Below, in pieces: positions 16,471 through 23,579 of a stretch of DNA of 32,538 nt. The notes beneath the pieces are model-generated. The model ran no database searches. It was not told the origin of the DNA and saw only the letters and a list, made by a program, of their open reading frames with translations. The stretch comes from Leucothrix pacifica (GTDB lineage: Bacteria > Pseudomonadota > Gammaproteobacteria > Thiotrichales > Thiotrichaceae). Made by a program: the position numbers and the translations under genes. Location: positions 1-32,538 of the forward strand of contig NZ_QGKM01000077.1 of assembly GCF_003172875.1 (NCBI RefSeq). The letters run 5' to 3'. Numbering within the stretch: the first letter of the stretch is position 1; each line of letters begins with the position of its first letter.

Positions 16471-17062
16471 CTATTCGTGATGCAAAGTCCGCAGACTAGA
16501 GAGTGGCGCGAGTGCTTCATATAAAGCTAAAGCCATACCTTTTACATAGGGACGTCTGGCCCAGTCATCGCGCGCAAATAAGGATAAATTGACATAAACC
16601 GGCGGTGAGAATGCTCTGACTTCGACCTTATCGTCGGGCGATAATACTAAGGGGTCAACCAGTGCCACACCAGCGCCTGCTTCCACCATAATGACCATGG
16701 TGCGCTGTGTGCCTGCTTCCAAAGTGCCCCAGCCATGACTATTGGACGCGGCGATTCCGCTGGCTTCCAGTGCTGAGCGCAATGGGCTGCCTTCGGTGAG
16801 ACGAATTTGCCGATAAGCTTGCAGGTCATTTTCAGTCACAATATCTTGTTTTGCCAAAGCACAATCCGGTGGAATCACACACACAACCCGCAATGCTATC
16901 GTGGCAAATGTACTAATACCAGGCTCTGTGATGGTGCCGATGGCAGCAGCGATATCCAGATCACCCTGTACTAAATGTTCAATCAGTTCCTGTTTCGGTG
17001 ATTGACTGGGCATCTGCCAGAGTAACCAAAATGCGTAATTTGTGAATATCGATGGGATTCAT
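16471..17062 (-). pseudogene. LysR-family regulator with internal deletion
   Basis: An N-terminal remnant begins with ATG at 17062 and encodes MNPIDIHKLRILVTLADA, a typical LysR start, but runs into a TGA at 16979 after 27 codons. A 180-residue frame in another register (start-like ATG at 17013) supplies the C-terminal effector-binding domain, from KQELIEHLVQGDLDIAAAIG through VALVDPLVL. About 100 residues, covering most of the helix-turn-helix and the linker, are missing between them. The junction lies near 16990-17005. The regulator can no longer bind DNA as a normal LysR protein. It is divergent from dddP and was probably its regulator. Confidence 0.85.
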
Positions 17063-17095
17063 AGGTGAGAGGACTGCTAATGAGGTCTGGCTAAT

Positions 17096-17116
17096 TTATC
17101 ACTTTTCATATGATAA
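17096..17116. promoter_or_regulatory. Candidate LysR operator between the LysR remnant and dddP
   Basis: TTATCA-N9-TGATAA is a dyad with perfect 6-bp arms in the divergent intergenic region, where LysR regulators usually bind. It still looks intact although the adjacent regulator is broken. Confidence 0.45.
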
Positions 17117-17201
17117 AAATATTACTCGCTAAGCCCATAGAAAAGTTGTCATTTATATATCGGTGAAATAGTTACAATCAAAAAAAAAGGAGGTCTCCAT
17201 T

Positions 17202-18518
17202 ATGCAAAGCTCTAACCGCAAGATAGATCCGAGTCGACGCCGCGCACTTAAAGCGGATGGTTCTCCGGATGATAATGATCGGGTTGAAATTGGCCCGACA
17301 AAATTGGCGTTTGATGAATGGGAAGCGTTGGGGCTAACCACGCCGAATCTTGCCCGAATGCGTGAATTTCGATTGCAGCGAATTGTTGATCAACTACAAA
17401 AGCGCGACCTTGCGGGTGTTTTATTGTTTGATCCGCTGAATATTCGCTACGCCACCGACTCCACCAATATGCAGGTGTGGATTATGCATAATCACGCACG
17501 CGCTTGTTTTGTAACCGCGTCTGGCTATATGGTTCTGTGGGATTTTCATGGCGGCGATCATCTGTCCGCCCACCTGCCCTTGGTCAAAGAGCTGCGCCAC
17601 GGTGCATCCTTCTTTTATTTTGAAACCGGCGACTTAACCAATCAGCATGCCGCGCGTTTTGCCGGAGAGATCGAATCGCTATTGGCAGAACATTGCGGCA
17701 CTAACAAACGCATCGCGGTGGATAAAATCGAGATAGCCGGTTTACGTGAATTAGATAAATTGGGCATTGACGTTGGTGATGGTCAGGCGGTGATGGAGCA
17801 CGCCCGCGTGATTAAAGGTGATGACGAGATCAATGCCATGCGCTGCTCGATTGCCTCCACGGAAATTGCCATGCGCCTGATGCAGGACGCCTCGGTGGAA
17901 GGCGCGAGTGAAAACGATATCTGGTCAGTATTACATGCAGAAAATATTCGTCGGGGTGGCGAGTGGATTGAATGTCGCATTATGTCTACCGGTCCCAGAA
18001 CGAATCCCTGGTTTCAGGAAAGTGGCCCGCGTATTGTCAGTAATGGTGAGCTATTAGCATTGGATACCGATTTGATAGGGCCATACGGAATCTGTGCTGA
18101 CTTATCCAGAACCTGGGTCATTGGGGATGTCGAACCCACCGCAGAGCAGCGACGTTTATACCGGATTGCCTACGATCATATTATGTACAATATTGACATG
18201 CTCAAGCCGGGTATGCGCTTTCGTGAAGTCTCTGAAAAAGGGTTACGTCTGCCTGAAGAGTTCCGTCCGCAACGCTATGGGGTGATGATGCACGGCGTTG
18301 GTTTGTGTGATGAATACCCATCGATTCGCTATCCTGAGGACGTAGAAGATTATGGTTATGACGGTGTGCTGGAGCCGGGTGTCGCATTATGTGTGGAAGC
18401 TTATATCGGTGCTGTTGGCGGACATGAAGGGGTGAAACTGGAAGATCAGGTGATCATTACGGAGGATGGTTTTGAAAACTTAACCCGCTATCCTTTTGAA
18501 GAAAAACTGCTGGCTTGA
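17202..18518 (+). CDS. dddP: DMSP lyase DddP (M24 metallopeptidase fold)
   Basis: The 438-residue protein has the creatinase/M24 fold and matches Roseobacter DddP closely in sequence as I recall it: RKIDPSR, DNDRVEIGPTKLAFDEW, IRYATDSTNMQ, GGEWIE, GPRTNPWFQE, MHGVGLCDE and KLEDQVIITEDG. The metal ligands fall at D288, D290, D300, H364, E399 and E414. Each is exactly seven positions before the reported DddP ligands D295, D297, D307, H371, E406 and E421. The proposed base D377 corresponds to D370. DddP splits dimethylsulfoniopropionate into dimethyl sulfide and acrylate in the cytoplasm. A very strong AAGGAGGT Shine-Dalgarno sequence lies at 17187-17194. The two genes downstream are probably in the same operon. 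Confidence 0.88.
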   Translation: MQSSNRKIDPSRRRALKADGSPDDNDRVEIGPTKLAFDEWEALGLTTPNLARMREFRLQRIVDQLQKRDLAGVLLFDPLNIRYATDSTNMQVWIMHNHARACFVTASGYMVLWDFHGGDHLSAHLPLVKELRHGASFFYFETGDLTNQHAARFAGEIESLLAEHCGTNKRIAVDKIEIAGLRELDKLGIDVGDGQAVMEHARVIKGDDEINAMRCSIASTEIAMRLMQDASVEGASENDIWSVLHAENIRRGGEWIECRIMSTGPRTNPWFQESGPRIVSNGELLALDTDLIGPYGICADLSRTWVIGDVEPTAEQRRLYRIAYDHIMYNIDMLKPGMRFREVSEKGLRLPEEFRPQRYGVMMHGVGLCDEYPSIRYPEDVEDYGYDGVLEPGVALCVEAYIGAVGGHEGVKLEDQVIITEDGFENLTRYPFEEKLLA

Positions 18519-18610
18519 GTTACGACTTATCGATATCAATCGATTCCACGCTATGACATTATGCCGCTTCAATGCACCAATTTCAGAGACAAATACTCAG
18601 AGGAATTATC

Positions 18611-19801
18611 ATGCGCCTGACTGATATTGAAACATTTGTTGTGGGTAATCCGCCACCTCACTTTGGAGGACGTTATTTCGTATTTGTGAAGATAACGACC
18701 GATACCGGTGTGAGTGGCGTTGGTGAGGCGTATTGCCTGCCGTTTCATCCGGATGTTGTGGTGAAAATGATTGAGGACGTGTTTGAGCGCTGCGTGGCCG
18801 GACATGATCCGCATCATATCGAAGCGATGTGGCGACGCGTCTATTCCAGCGGATTTACCCAGAACCCTGACTTATCGTTGATGGGCGTGTTGAGTGCCTT
18901 AGAAATGGCTAGTTGGGATATCGTCGGTAAAGAAGCGAATCAACCGGTTTATAATCTACTTGGCGGTAAAGTTCACGAAAAGCTGCGATCTTATACCTAT
19001 ATCTACCCAAAAGAGGGCGATAAGACAGATGTCTATGCTGATCCGGTACTGGCTGCTGAGCGCGCGCTGGAGTATGTGGAGCAGGGTTTCACTGCTATAA
19101 AATTTGATCCTGCCGGGCCTTACACAGCTTTTGATGGCCGTCAGTTGTCGCTGGAAGCACTGGATCGTAGTGAACGATTCGCCAAACTAATTCGTGAAGC
19201 CGTGGGCACTAAAGCGGATCTGTTATTTGGTACACATGGCCAAATGACCGCCGCCGGTGCAATCCGTTTAGCCAAGCGTTTAGAGCCTTATGACCCCCTA
19301 TGGTTTGAAGAGCCAATCCCACCAGACAGTCCGGATGAGATGGCGAAGGTTGCTCATGCCACCAGTATTCCGGTGGCGACGGGAGAGCGTTTGGCAACCA
19401 AATATGACTTTGGACGATTACTAAAAGCCGGCGGCGCATCGATTCTGCAAATGAATCTGGGGCGTGTCGGTGGCTTGCTGGAAGCGAAGAAAATTGCAGG
19501 TATGGCTGAGGTCTACCACACGCAGATTGCACCGCATTTATACTGCGGGCCAATCGTCGGTGCGGCCAATATTCAACTCAGTACCTGTACGCCTAATTTC
19601 CTGATTTTGGAAAGTATTGAACAGTGGAAAGGCTTCCATTCCGACATTCTGAAAAAGCCGATTCAGTGGCAGGATGGTTATGTGATTCCACCTACTGAAC
19701 CAGGTTTGGGTGTGGAGTTGAATGAAGCGGTATTGCGCGCGCATCCTTACACGGGCAAAGCACTGCACTTGGAAATGGTCGAAACGCCGGTTTATGAATA
19801 A
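18611..19801 (+). CDS. Enolase-superfamily (mandelate racemase/muconate lactonising) protein
   Basis: The ATG at 18611, with AGAGGAA upstream, is preferred over an in-frame ATG 39 bases earlier and gives 396 residues. The sequence is typical of the galactonate/mannonate dehydratase-like branch: MRLTDIETFVVG at the start, K164-F-D166 on the second barrel strand, WFEEP with E233, ATGER with E259, H309 in IAPHLYCGP and E334. The usual first metal-ligand motif (DxH or ExH) reads G207-T208-H209, so the acidic ligand is replaced. The substrate is unknown; acid-sugar dehydration is the family norm. The gene sits between dddP (92 bases upstream) and a GMC oxidoreductase, whose ATG overlaps its stop codon (TAATG). 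Confidence 0.85.
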   Translation: MRLTDIETFVVGNPPPHFGGRYFVFVKITTDTGVSGVGEAYCLPFHPDVVVKMIEDVFERCVAGHDPHHIEAMWRRVYSSGFTQNPDLSLMGVLSALEMASWDIVGKEANQPVYNLLGGKVHEKLRSYTYIYPKEGDKTDVYADPVLAAERALEYVEQGFTAIKFDPAGPYTAFDGRQLSLEALDRSERFAKLIREAVGTKADLLFGTHGQMTAAGAIRLAKRLEPYDPLWFEEPIPPDSPDEMAKVAHATSIPVATGERLATKYDFGRLLKAGGASILQMNLGRVGGLLEAKKIAGMAEVYHTQIAPHLYCGPIVGAANIQLSTCTPNFLILESIEQWKGFHSDILKKPIQWQDGYVIPPTEPGLGVELNEAVLRAHPYTGKALHLEMVETPVYE

Positions 19802-21498
19802 TGGATGAGTATGATTACATTATCGTTGGTGCCGGATCAGCCGGTTGTGTACTGGCAAATCGACTGACCGCCAGCGGCAAACATCGCGTGCTGTTGCTCG
19901 AAGCGGGTGGCTCTGACCGGAATATATGGGTGCAAATGCCGCTGGGTTACGGACGCACCTTTTTTGATCCTGCAGTGAACTGGATGTATAACACAGAGGA
20001 CGATCCGGGCCTCAACGGGCGTAGTGCTTACTGGCCGCGCGGTAAAGTATTGGGCGGCTCCAGCTCAATTAACGCCATGGTGTATATCCGTGGTTTAGCC
20101 TCAGATTTCGACAGCTGGAAAGGTGAGGGAAATAACGGCTGGGGCTGGAATGATGTGCTGCCATATTTCAGGCGCTCGGAAGATCACGAATGGGGTGAGA
20201 GTGATTATCATGGAGCGGGCGGTGAGCTGCATGTGACAGATATCCGTCAGCATGTTCATCCACTGTGCCATGACTTTTTACAAGGGGCTGAGGCTTGTGG
20301 CTATCCGCAAACGGATGACTTTAATGGCCCGCAAATGGAAGGCGTTGGTACCTTTCATATCAACACCCGAAAAGGCTGGCGCGCCTCAAGCTCTAATGCC
20401 TTTCTAAGACCTGCAATGAAGCGCAATAATCTCACCGTCATCACACATGCACAGGCTAGTCGGGTGCTGTTTGATAGTGATGCTTTGGTGACAGAAGTGG
20501 GTGCTGAATCGACTGCTGGCGCTAATCCGTTTCAAATTGATGGTGCTAACTCAGCACAGAAAACACCGCGAGCTACTGGTGTTGAATACATTAAAAATAA
20601 ACAGACCCATCGGGTAATCGCGAAAAAAGAAGTGATTTTATCCGGAGGTGCCATCAATTCGCCGCAATTGTTGCAGTTGTCAGGTATAGGTGATCCGGCG
20701 TTATTGGCACGCTTTGATATTCCACTGGTGTCTGCGAACTCGTCGGTGGGGCGGCATATACAGGATCATCTGGCGATGACGCATTACTACAAAAGCCGCA
20801 AACCGACACTCAATAATGAGTTATATCCGGTGCTGGGAAAACTCAAAGCAGGCATTCAATATGTGCTGGGTCGCAAAGGTTTATTGTCTCTGAGTGTCAA
20901 TCAGGCAGGTGGATTTATTCGTTCAAACCCTGAGGAGTCGCAGCCGAATTTACAGCTATATTTTAATCCGCTGACCTACACACTCAAACCTGGCGACAGT
21001 AAATTGATGAATCCAGACCCCTATGCGGCGTTCTCCATGTCATTTAATGCCTGTCGCCCTGAAAGTCGTGGGCATTTGGAAATTCGTTCTGCTGATCCCA
21101 TGGATAAACCTTCGATTCATCCGAATTATCTGGATACGGATAAAGATATTCAGGAAGCGATTGAGGGCTGCAGAATATTGCGTGATTTAGCGGCTAGTGC
21201 GCCTATGGCTAAGTTGATCGAATCCGAAACGCTACCCGGAGCTGAGGTACAAACGGACGAGGCTTTACTGGCTGACTTTCGGGAGCGGGCAGGAACGATT
21301 TACCACGCGGTGGGTACATGTCGCATGGGGCAGAATAGCGCTGACTCGGTTGTGGATGAGCGCTTGCGCGTGCATGGGGTGAGTGGCCTGCGAGTGATTG
21401 ATGCATCAGTGTTCCCATCCATTACATCAGGTAATACCAATGCGCCTTCTATTATGGTGGGGGAGAAGGGGGCCGATTTGGTGTTGGAGGATGCTTAA
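19801..21498 (+). CDS. GMC-family FAD-dependent alcohol dehydrogenase (choline dehydrogenase-like; DddA candidate)
   Basis: The 565 residues show the FAD motif GAGSAG (11-16), [21 protein letters not shown], the second GMC signature with [11 protein letters not shown], and the catalytic pair H502 ([10 protein letters not shown]) and N545 (SGNTNAPS). It resembles BetA and the DddA proteins of DMSP catabolism, GMC flavoproteins that oxidise 3-hydroxypropionate to malonate semialdehyde. Next to dddP, a DddA role is plausible but unproven. A loop of about 25 residues around 235-260 (rich in Ala, Ser and Asn) looks like an insertion in the substrate domain. The start overlaps the upstream stop by one base, indicating translational coupling. 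Confidence 0.88.
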   Translation: MDEYDYIIVGAGSAGCVLANRLTASGKHRVLLLEAGGSDRNIWVQMPLGYGRTFFDPAVNWMYNTEDDPGLNGRSAYWPRGKVLGGSSSINAMVYIRGLASDFDSWKGEGNNGWGWNDVLPYFRRSEDHEWGESDYHGAGGELHVTDIRQHVHPLCHDFLQGAEACGYPQTDDFNGPQMEGVGTFHINTRKGWRASSSNAFLRPAMKRNNLTVITHAQASRVLFDSDALVTEVGAESTAGANPFQIDGANSAQKTPRATGVEYIKNKQTHRVIAKKEVILSGGAINSPQLLQLSGIGDPALLARFDIPLVSANSSVGRHIQDHLAMTHYYKSRKPTLNNELYPVLGKLKAGIQYVLGRKGLLSLSVNQAGGFIRSNPEESQPNLQLYFNPLTYTLKPGDSKLMNPDPYAAFSMSFNACRPESRGHLEIRSADPMDKPSIHPNYLDTDKDIQEAIEGCRILRDLAASAPMAKLIESETLPGAEVQTDEALLADFRERAGTIYHAVGTCRMGQNSADSVVDERLRVHGVSGLRVIDASVFPSITSGNTNAPSIMVGEKGADLVLEDA

Positions 21499-21552
21499 AT
21501 TGTGCGTACCAGCAGCTTTAGAAGCTAAGTAACATCACTGAGTTAAAGGTGG

Positions 21553-21609
21553 CTAAAATTGGCCTTGTCGGGAGAGCCGAGGTCGGCTATTGTCTGCGGC
21601 CATTTTTAG
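21553..21609 (+). terminator. Large stem-loop after the GMC gene, probable terminator
   Basis: CTAAAATTGGCC (21553-21564) pairs with GGCCATTTTTAG (21598-21609) with a single mismatch. A second hairpin, AGCCG-AGGT-CGGCT, lies inside (21575-21588). The outer 3' arm contains five T residues. It separates the dddP cluster from the next gene. It could instead be a structured regulatory RNA. Confidence 0.45.
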
Positions 21610-21667
21610 TAAATCGATGTGAAGTAAAACAATAAGAACTACAACCTGCCGCAGAAAGGAAGCCGTT

Positions 21668-22318
21668 ATGTTATCGAATAAAAAACCTTCATCTACCGCT
21701 AATAATCAACAAGAGCAACACAGCGATGAGCAGTCAGCGCCAGTTGAACTTAAACGTACAAAGCCAACGGCGGCCAGAAAAGCGCAAACGCAACAAGCGG
21801 ATAACCTGAAGGCTATTAAAGGAGTGAGCGCGGCGGTAGAAAAGTTGTTAAATGAAGTGGGCATCATTCATTACCGTCAGATTGGGCGTTTTACTGAGGC
21901 TAATATCAACTGGGTCAATCATTACCTCGGCTACTCAAGCCGCGTGCAACACGAAAACTGGGTTGAGCAAGCCAAACAGCTTGCCAAGGAGCAAGAGGTT
22001 AAAAATTTGGGCGGTGAAGTGTCTGATGATATGAAGCCTAATTTGCTGAGTGGGCCTGATGGTGAAGCGGATGACTTCAAACGCATCAAAGGAATTGGGC
22101 TGGTGCTTGAGCAAGCATTGCACGAGTTAGGTATTTATCATTATTACCAGCTGGCGACACTGACGTTTAATAATGTTCGATGGCTTGAGCACCAAATCGG
22201 CTTTCCCGGCAGAGTGCAGCGTGAAGACTGGATTGCGCAGGCGCGTGATCTTGCAAGGGGGAATGTGACGGAATATGCCAGTCGGTTTGATAAGGGGAAG
22301 ACGCCTTATGGTGGTTGA
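21668..22318 (+). CDS. Protein with two tandem helix-hairpin-helix-like repeats
   Basis: The 216 residues have a Gln/Ser-rich, basic N-terminal tail of about 45 residues, then two related repeats of about 60 residues. Repeat 1 reads LKAIKGVSAAVEKLLNEVGI and continues to NWVNHYLGYSSRVQHENWVEQA. Repeat 2 reads FKRIKGIGLVLEQALHELGI and continues to RWLEHQIGFPGRVQREDWIAQA. The pattern matches the helix-hairpin-helix modules appended to NuoE-like and ribosomal-protein-associated sequences in alphaproteobacteria and gammaproteobacteria. DNA or RNA binding is the usual guess for this fold. There is no signal peptide. AAAGGAAG precedes the ATG at a good distance. The precise function is unknown. Confidence 0.75.
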   Translation: MLSNKKPSSTANNQQEQHSDEQSAPVELKRTKPTAARKAQTQQADNLKAIKGVSAAVEKLLNEVGIIHYRQIGRFTEANINWVNHYLGYSSRVQHENWVEQAKQLAKEQEVKNLGGEVSDDMKPNLLSGPDGEADDFKRIKGIGLVLEQALHELGIYHYYQLATLTFNNVRWLEHQIGFPGRVQREDWIAQARDLARGNVTEYASRFDKGKTPYGG

Positions 22319-22372
22319 TTGATATAAGGAGCCTTCCATTGTGATGGGGTTAACGTTGGCTGCTTTGGGGAC

Positions 22373-22774
22373 TTAAGACACAATCCAGTTCTCAAGCCTT
22401 AATCCATCAACACGCTCAAATTCCTTAGTATTATTAGTCACTAGTAATACATCTAAATAGCGTGCATGAGCAGCGATGAGTAAGTCATTGCTTCCAATAG
22501 GCGTACCGTTGCGGCGTAATGTTGAGCGTATGTGCCCATAGTATCGTCCCGCTTCTTCAGGCCATGGTAGTACCGTTAAATTTTGTAAGAATAACTCAAG
22601 TTGTGATTTGCGAGCTGCATGAGTAGAGGGTTCGCTATTTTCTACGCCATACCAAAGCTCAGCACACACGATGCTGGAAATACATAAATCAGGTGTTTGC
22701 GTAAAACGTCGTTGTAGCTCTGCAGTTCGCTTTTTTAGAACATAAATGCAGATGTTGGTATCGAGCATCACCAT
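22373..22774 (-). CDS. vapC: VapC-type PIN-domain toxin
   Basis: The 133-residue PIN-domain ribonuclease has the acidic active-site residues D5 (MLDTNICIYVL), E39 (SIVCAELWYGVENS) and D97 (PIGSNDLLIAAHA), plus TNNTKEFERV near the end. VapC toxins cleave tRNA or rRNA and are held inactive by VapB. The gene overlaps its antitoxin by one base (TAATG), so the pair is translationally coupled. The length is normal for an active toxin, and nothing suggests decay. Confidence 0.93.
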   Translation of the reverse strand: MVMLDTNICIYVLKKRTAELQRRFTQTPDLCISSIVCAELWYGVENSEPSTHAARKSQLELFLQNLTVLPWPEEAGRYYGHIRSTLRRNGTPIGSNDLLIAAHARYLDVLLVTNNTKEFERVDGLRLENWIVS

Positions 22775-23007
22775 TAGAAAAAGTCCCGCTCTTGCGGCAG
22801 TTCATCCTCACGGTCTGCTAAAAAGTCATCATCAAATGCGCTGGGTTGGGCGAAAAAACTGTCCCACGTTGGTTTTTTAGCAGAGATGATAATGTTGTCC
22901 CCTTGGCGTATCAGATAAACCTCATCTGTATCGAAGCGGAACTCTTTAGGCAGTCGAATGGCTTGACTGCGGCCATTCATAAATACTTTGGCGGTCTGTG
23001 GTTGCAT
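22774..23007 (-). CDS. vapB: VapB-type antitoxin
   Basis: The 77 residues begin with an AbrB/SpoVT-type swapped-hairpin DNA-binding domain: AKVFMNGRSQAIRLPKEFRF, then DEVYLIRQGDNIIIS. The acidic C-terminus (SFFAQPSAFDDDFLADRED) would wrap the toxin. The module's likely operator lies directly upstream. A degenerate copy of this gene is found at 29363-29578. Confidence 0.93.
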   Translation of the reverse strand: MQPQTAKVFMNGRSQAIRLPKEFRFDTDEVYLIRQGDNIIISAKKPTWDSFFAQPSAFDDDFLADREDELPQERDFF

Positions 23008-23027
23008 TGGCGTGCCTCCAGTTAAAG

Positions 23028-23055
23028 TTGATATATATCAAAAAGTATATATCAA
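23028..23055. promoter_or_regulatory. Palindromic operator of vapBC
   Basis: TTGATATATATCAA (23028-23041) is a perfect palindrome 21 bases before the vapB start. A near copy, TATATATCAA, follows at 23046-23055. The arrangement fits cooperative binding of VapB-VapC to repress its own transcription. Confidence 0.65.
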
Positions 23056-23285
23056 ATGATTGGGGAAGGCGATACTTAGGGGTTACTAATATGCCTTCGA
23101 TTGTGATTAGAAGACAGGGTCATATTTGAATTTTAAGTACACTGAGGCTTTGTGTGTGTTGGCTGATATTTTACCAATTTTGATGTATCCTATCTAGTTG
23201 TCAAGGCTTGATAGATTGTGAAAGAGTGATTAAATATAATGCTCTTTGATGTATTTTTCGATGTTTAAATGGATAGATTTCATTG

Positions 23286-23579
23286 ATGAGTAGAAAAAGA
23301 GAACGAGTTATTCCTGATGTAATATTGATAGATTTCTCTAAGTTAAAGCTAGCTTTGCATAACTACGAAAGGCTCAAGGCTTTAAAGCATAATTGGACTA
23401 CGCCTTTCGGGATCGCTCTGTCATTATTACTTACAATTTTGGTTTCAGACTTCAAAGAAAAAATGGGTCTAGCGGGACAATGCAAACCCGCCAAAGGAGG
23501 GTTATTGATCCACGGTCACCCGGTAGCTCACAAAGCTACCTTCACCGCCCACCAGCGCACCGCTGAATACCCACGATAA
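23286..23579 (+). pseudogene. Truncated small membrane-protein gene
   Basis: The first 63 residues look genuine: a charged N-terminus, an amphipathic part (LKLALHNYERLKALKHNW) and one clear membrane segment (FGIALSLLLTILVSDF), then KEKMGL. Small membrane proteins of this kind usually continue with a second membrane helix. Here, from about 23472, the frame runs through the transcription-end region and then antisense into the last codons of the DUF11 gene, giving non-natural sequence. A rearrangement near 23472 probably removed the 3' part. A vestigial but translated 97-residue product cannot be excluded. Confidence 0.4.
23458..23491 (-). terminator. Weak candidate terminator of the DUF11 gene
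   Basis: On the minus strand GCGGG and CCCGC (23491-23487 and 23476-23472) form a 5-bp stem. A T-run follows after 8 bases (23463-23458). The distance to the T-run is longer than ideal. Confidence 0.3.

Noticed and set aside
18529-18544. Paired ATCGAT sites between dddP and the enolase-superfamily gene
   Set aside because: Two 6-base palindromes four bases apart are too little to support a regulatory call, and no promoter features accompany them.
23211-23240. TATAAT box upstream of the truncated membrane-protein gene
   Set aside because: No -35 element at a suitable distance was found, and the sequence is A+T-rich enough for the hexamer to occur by chance.
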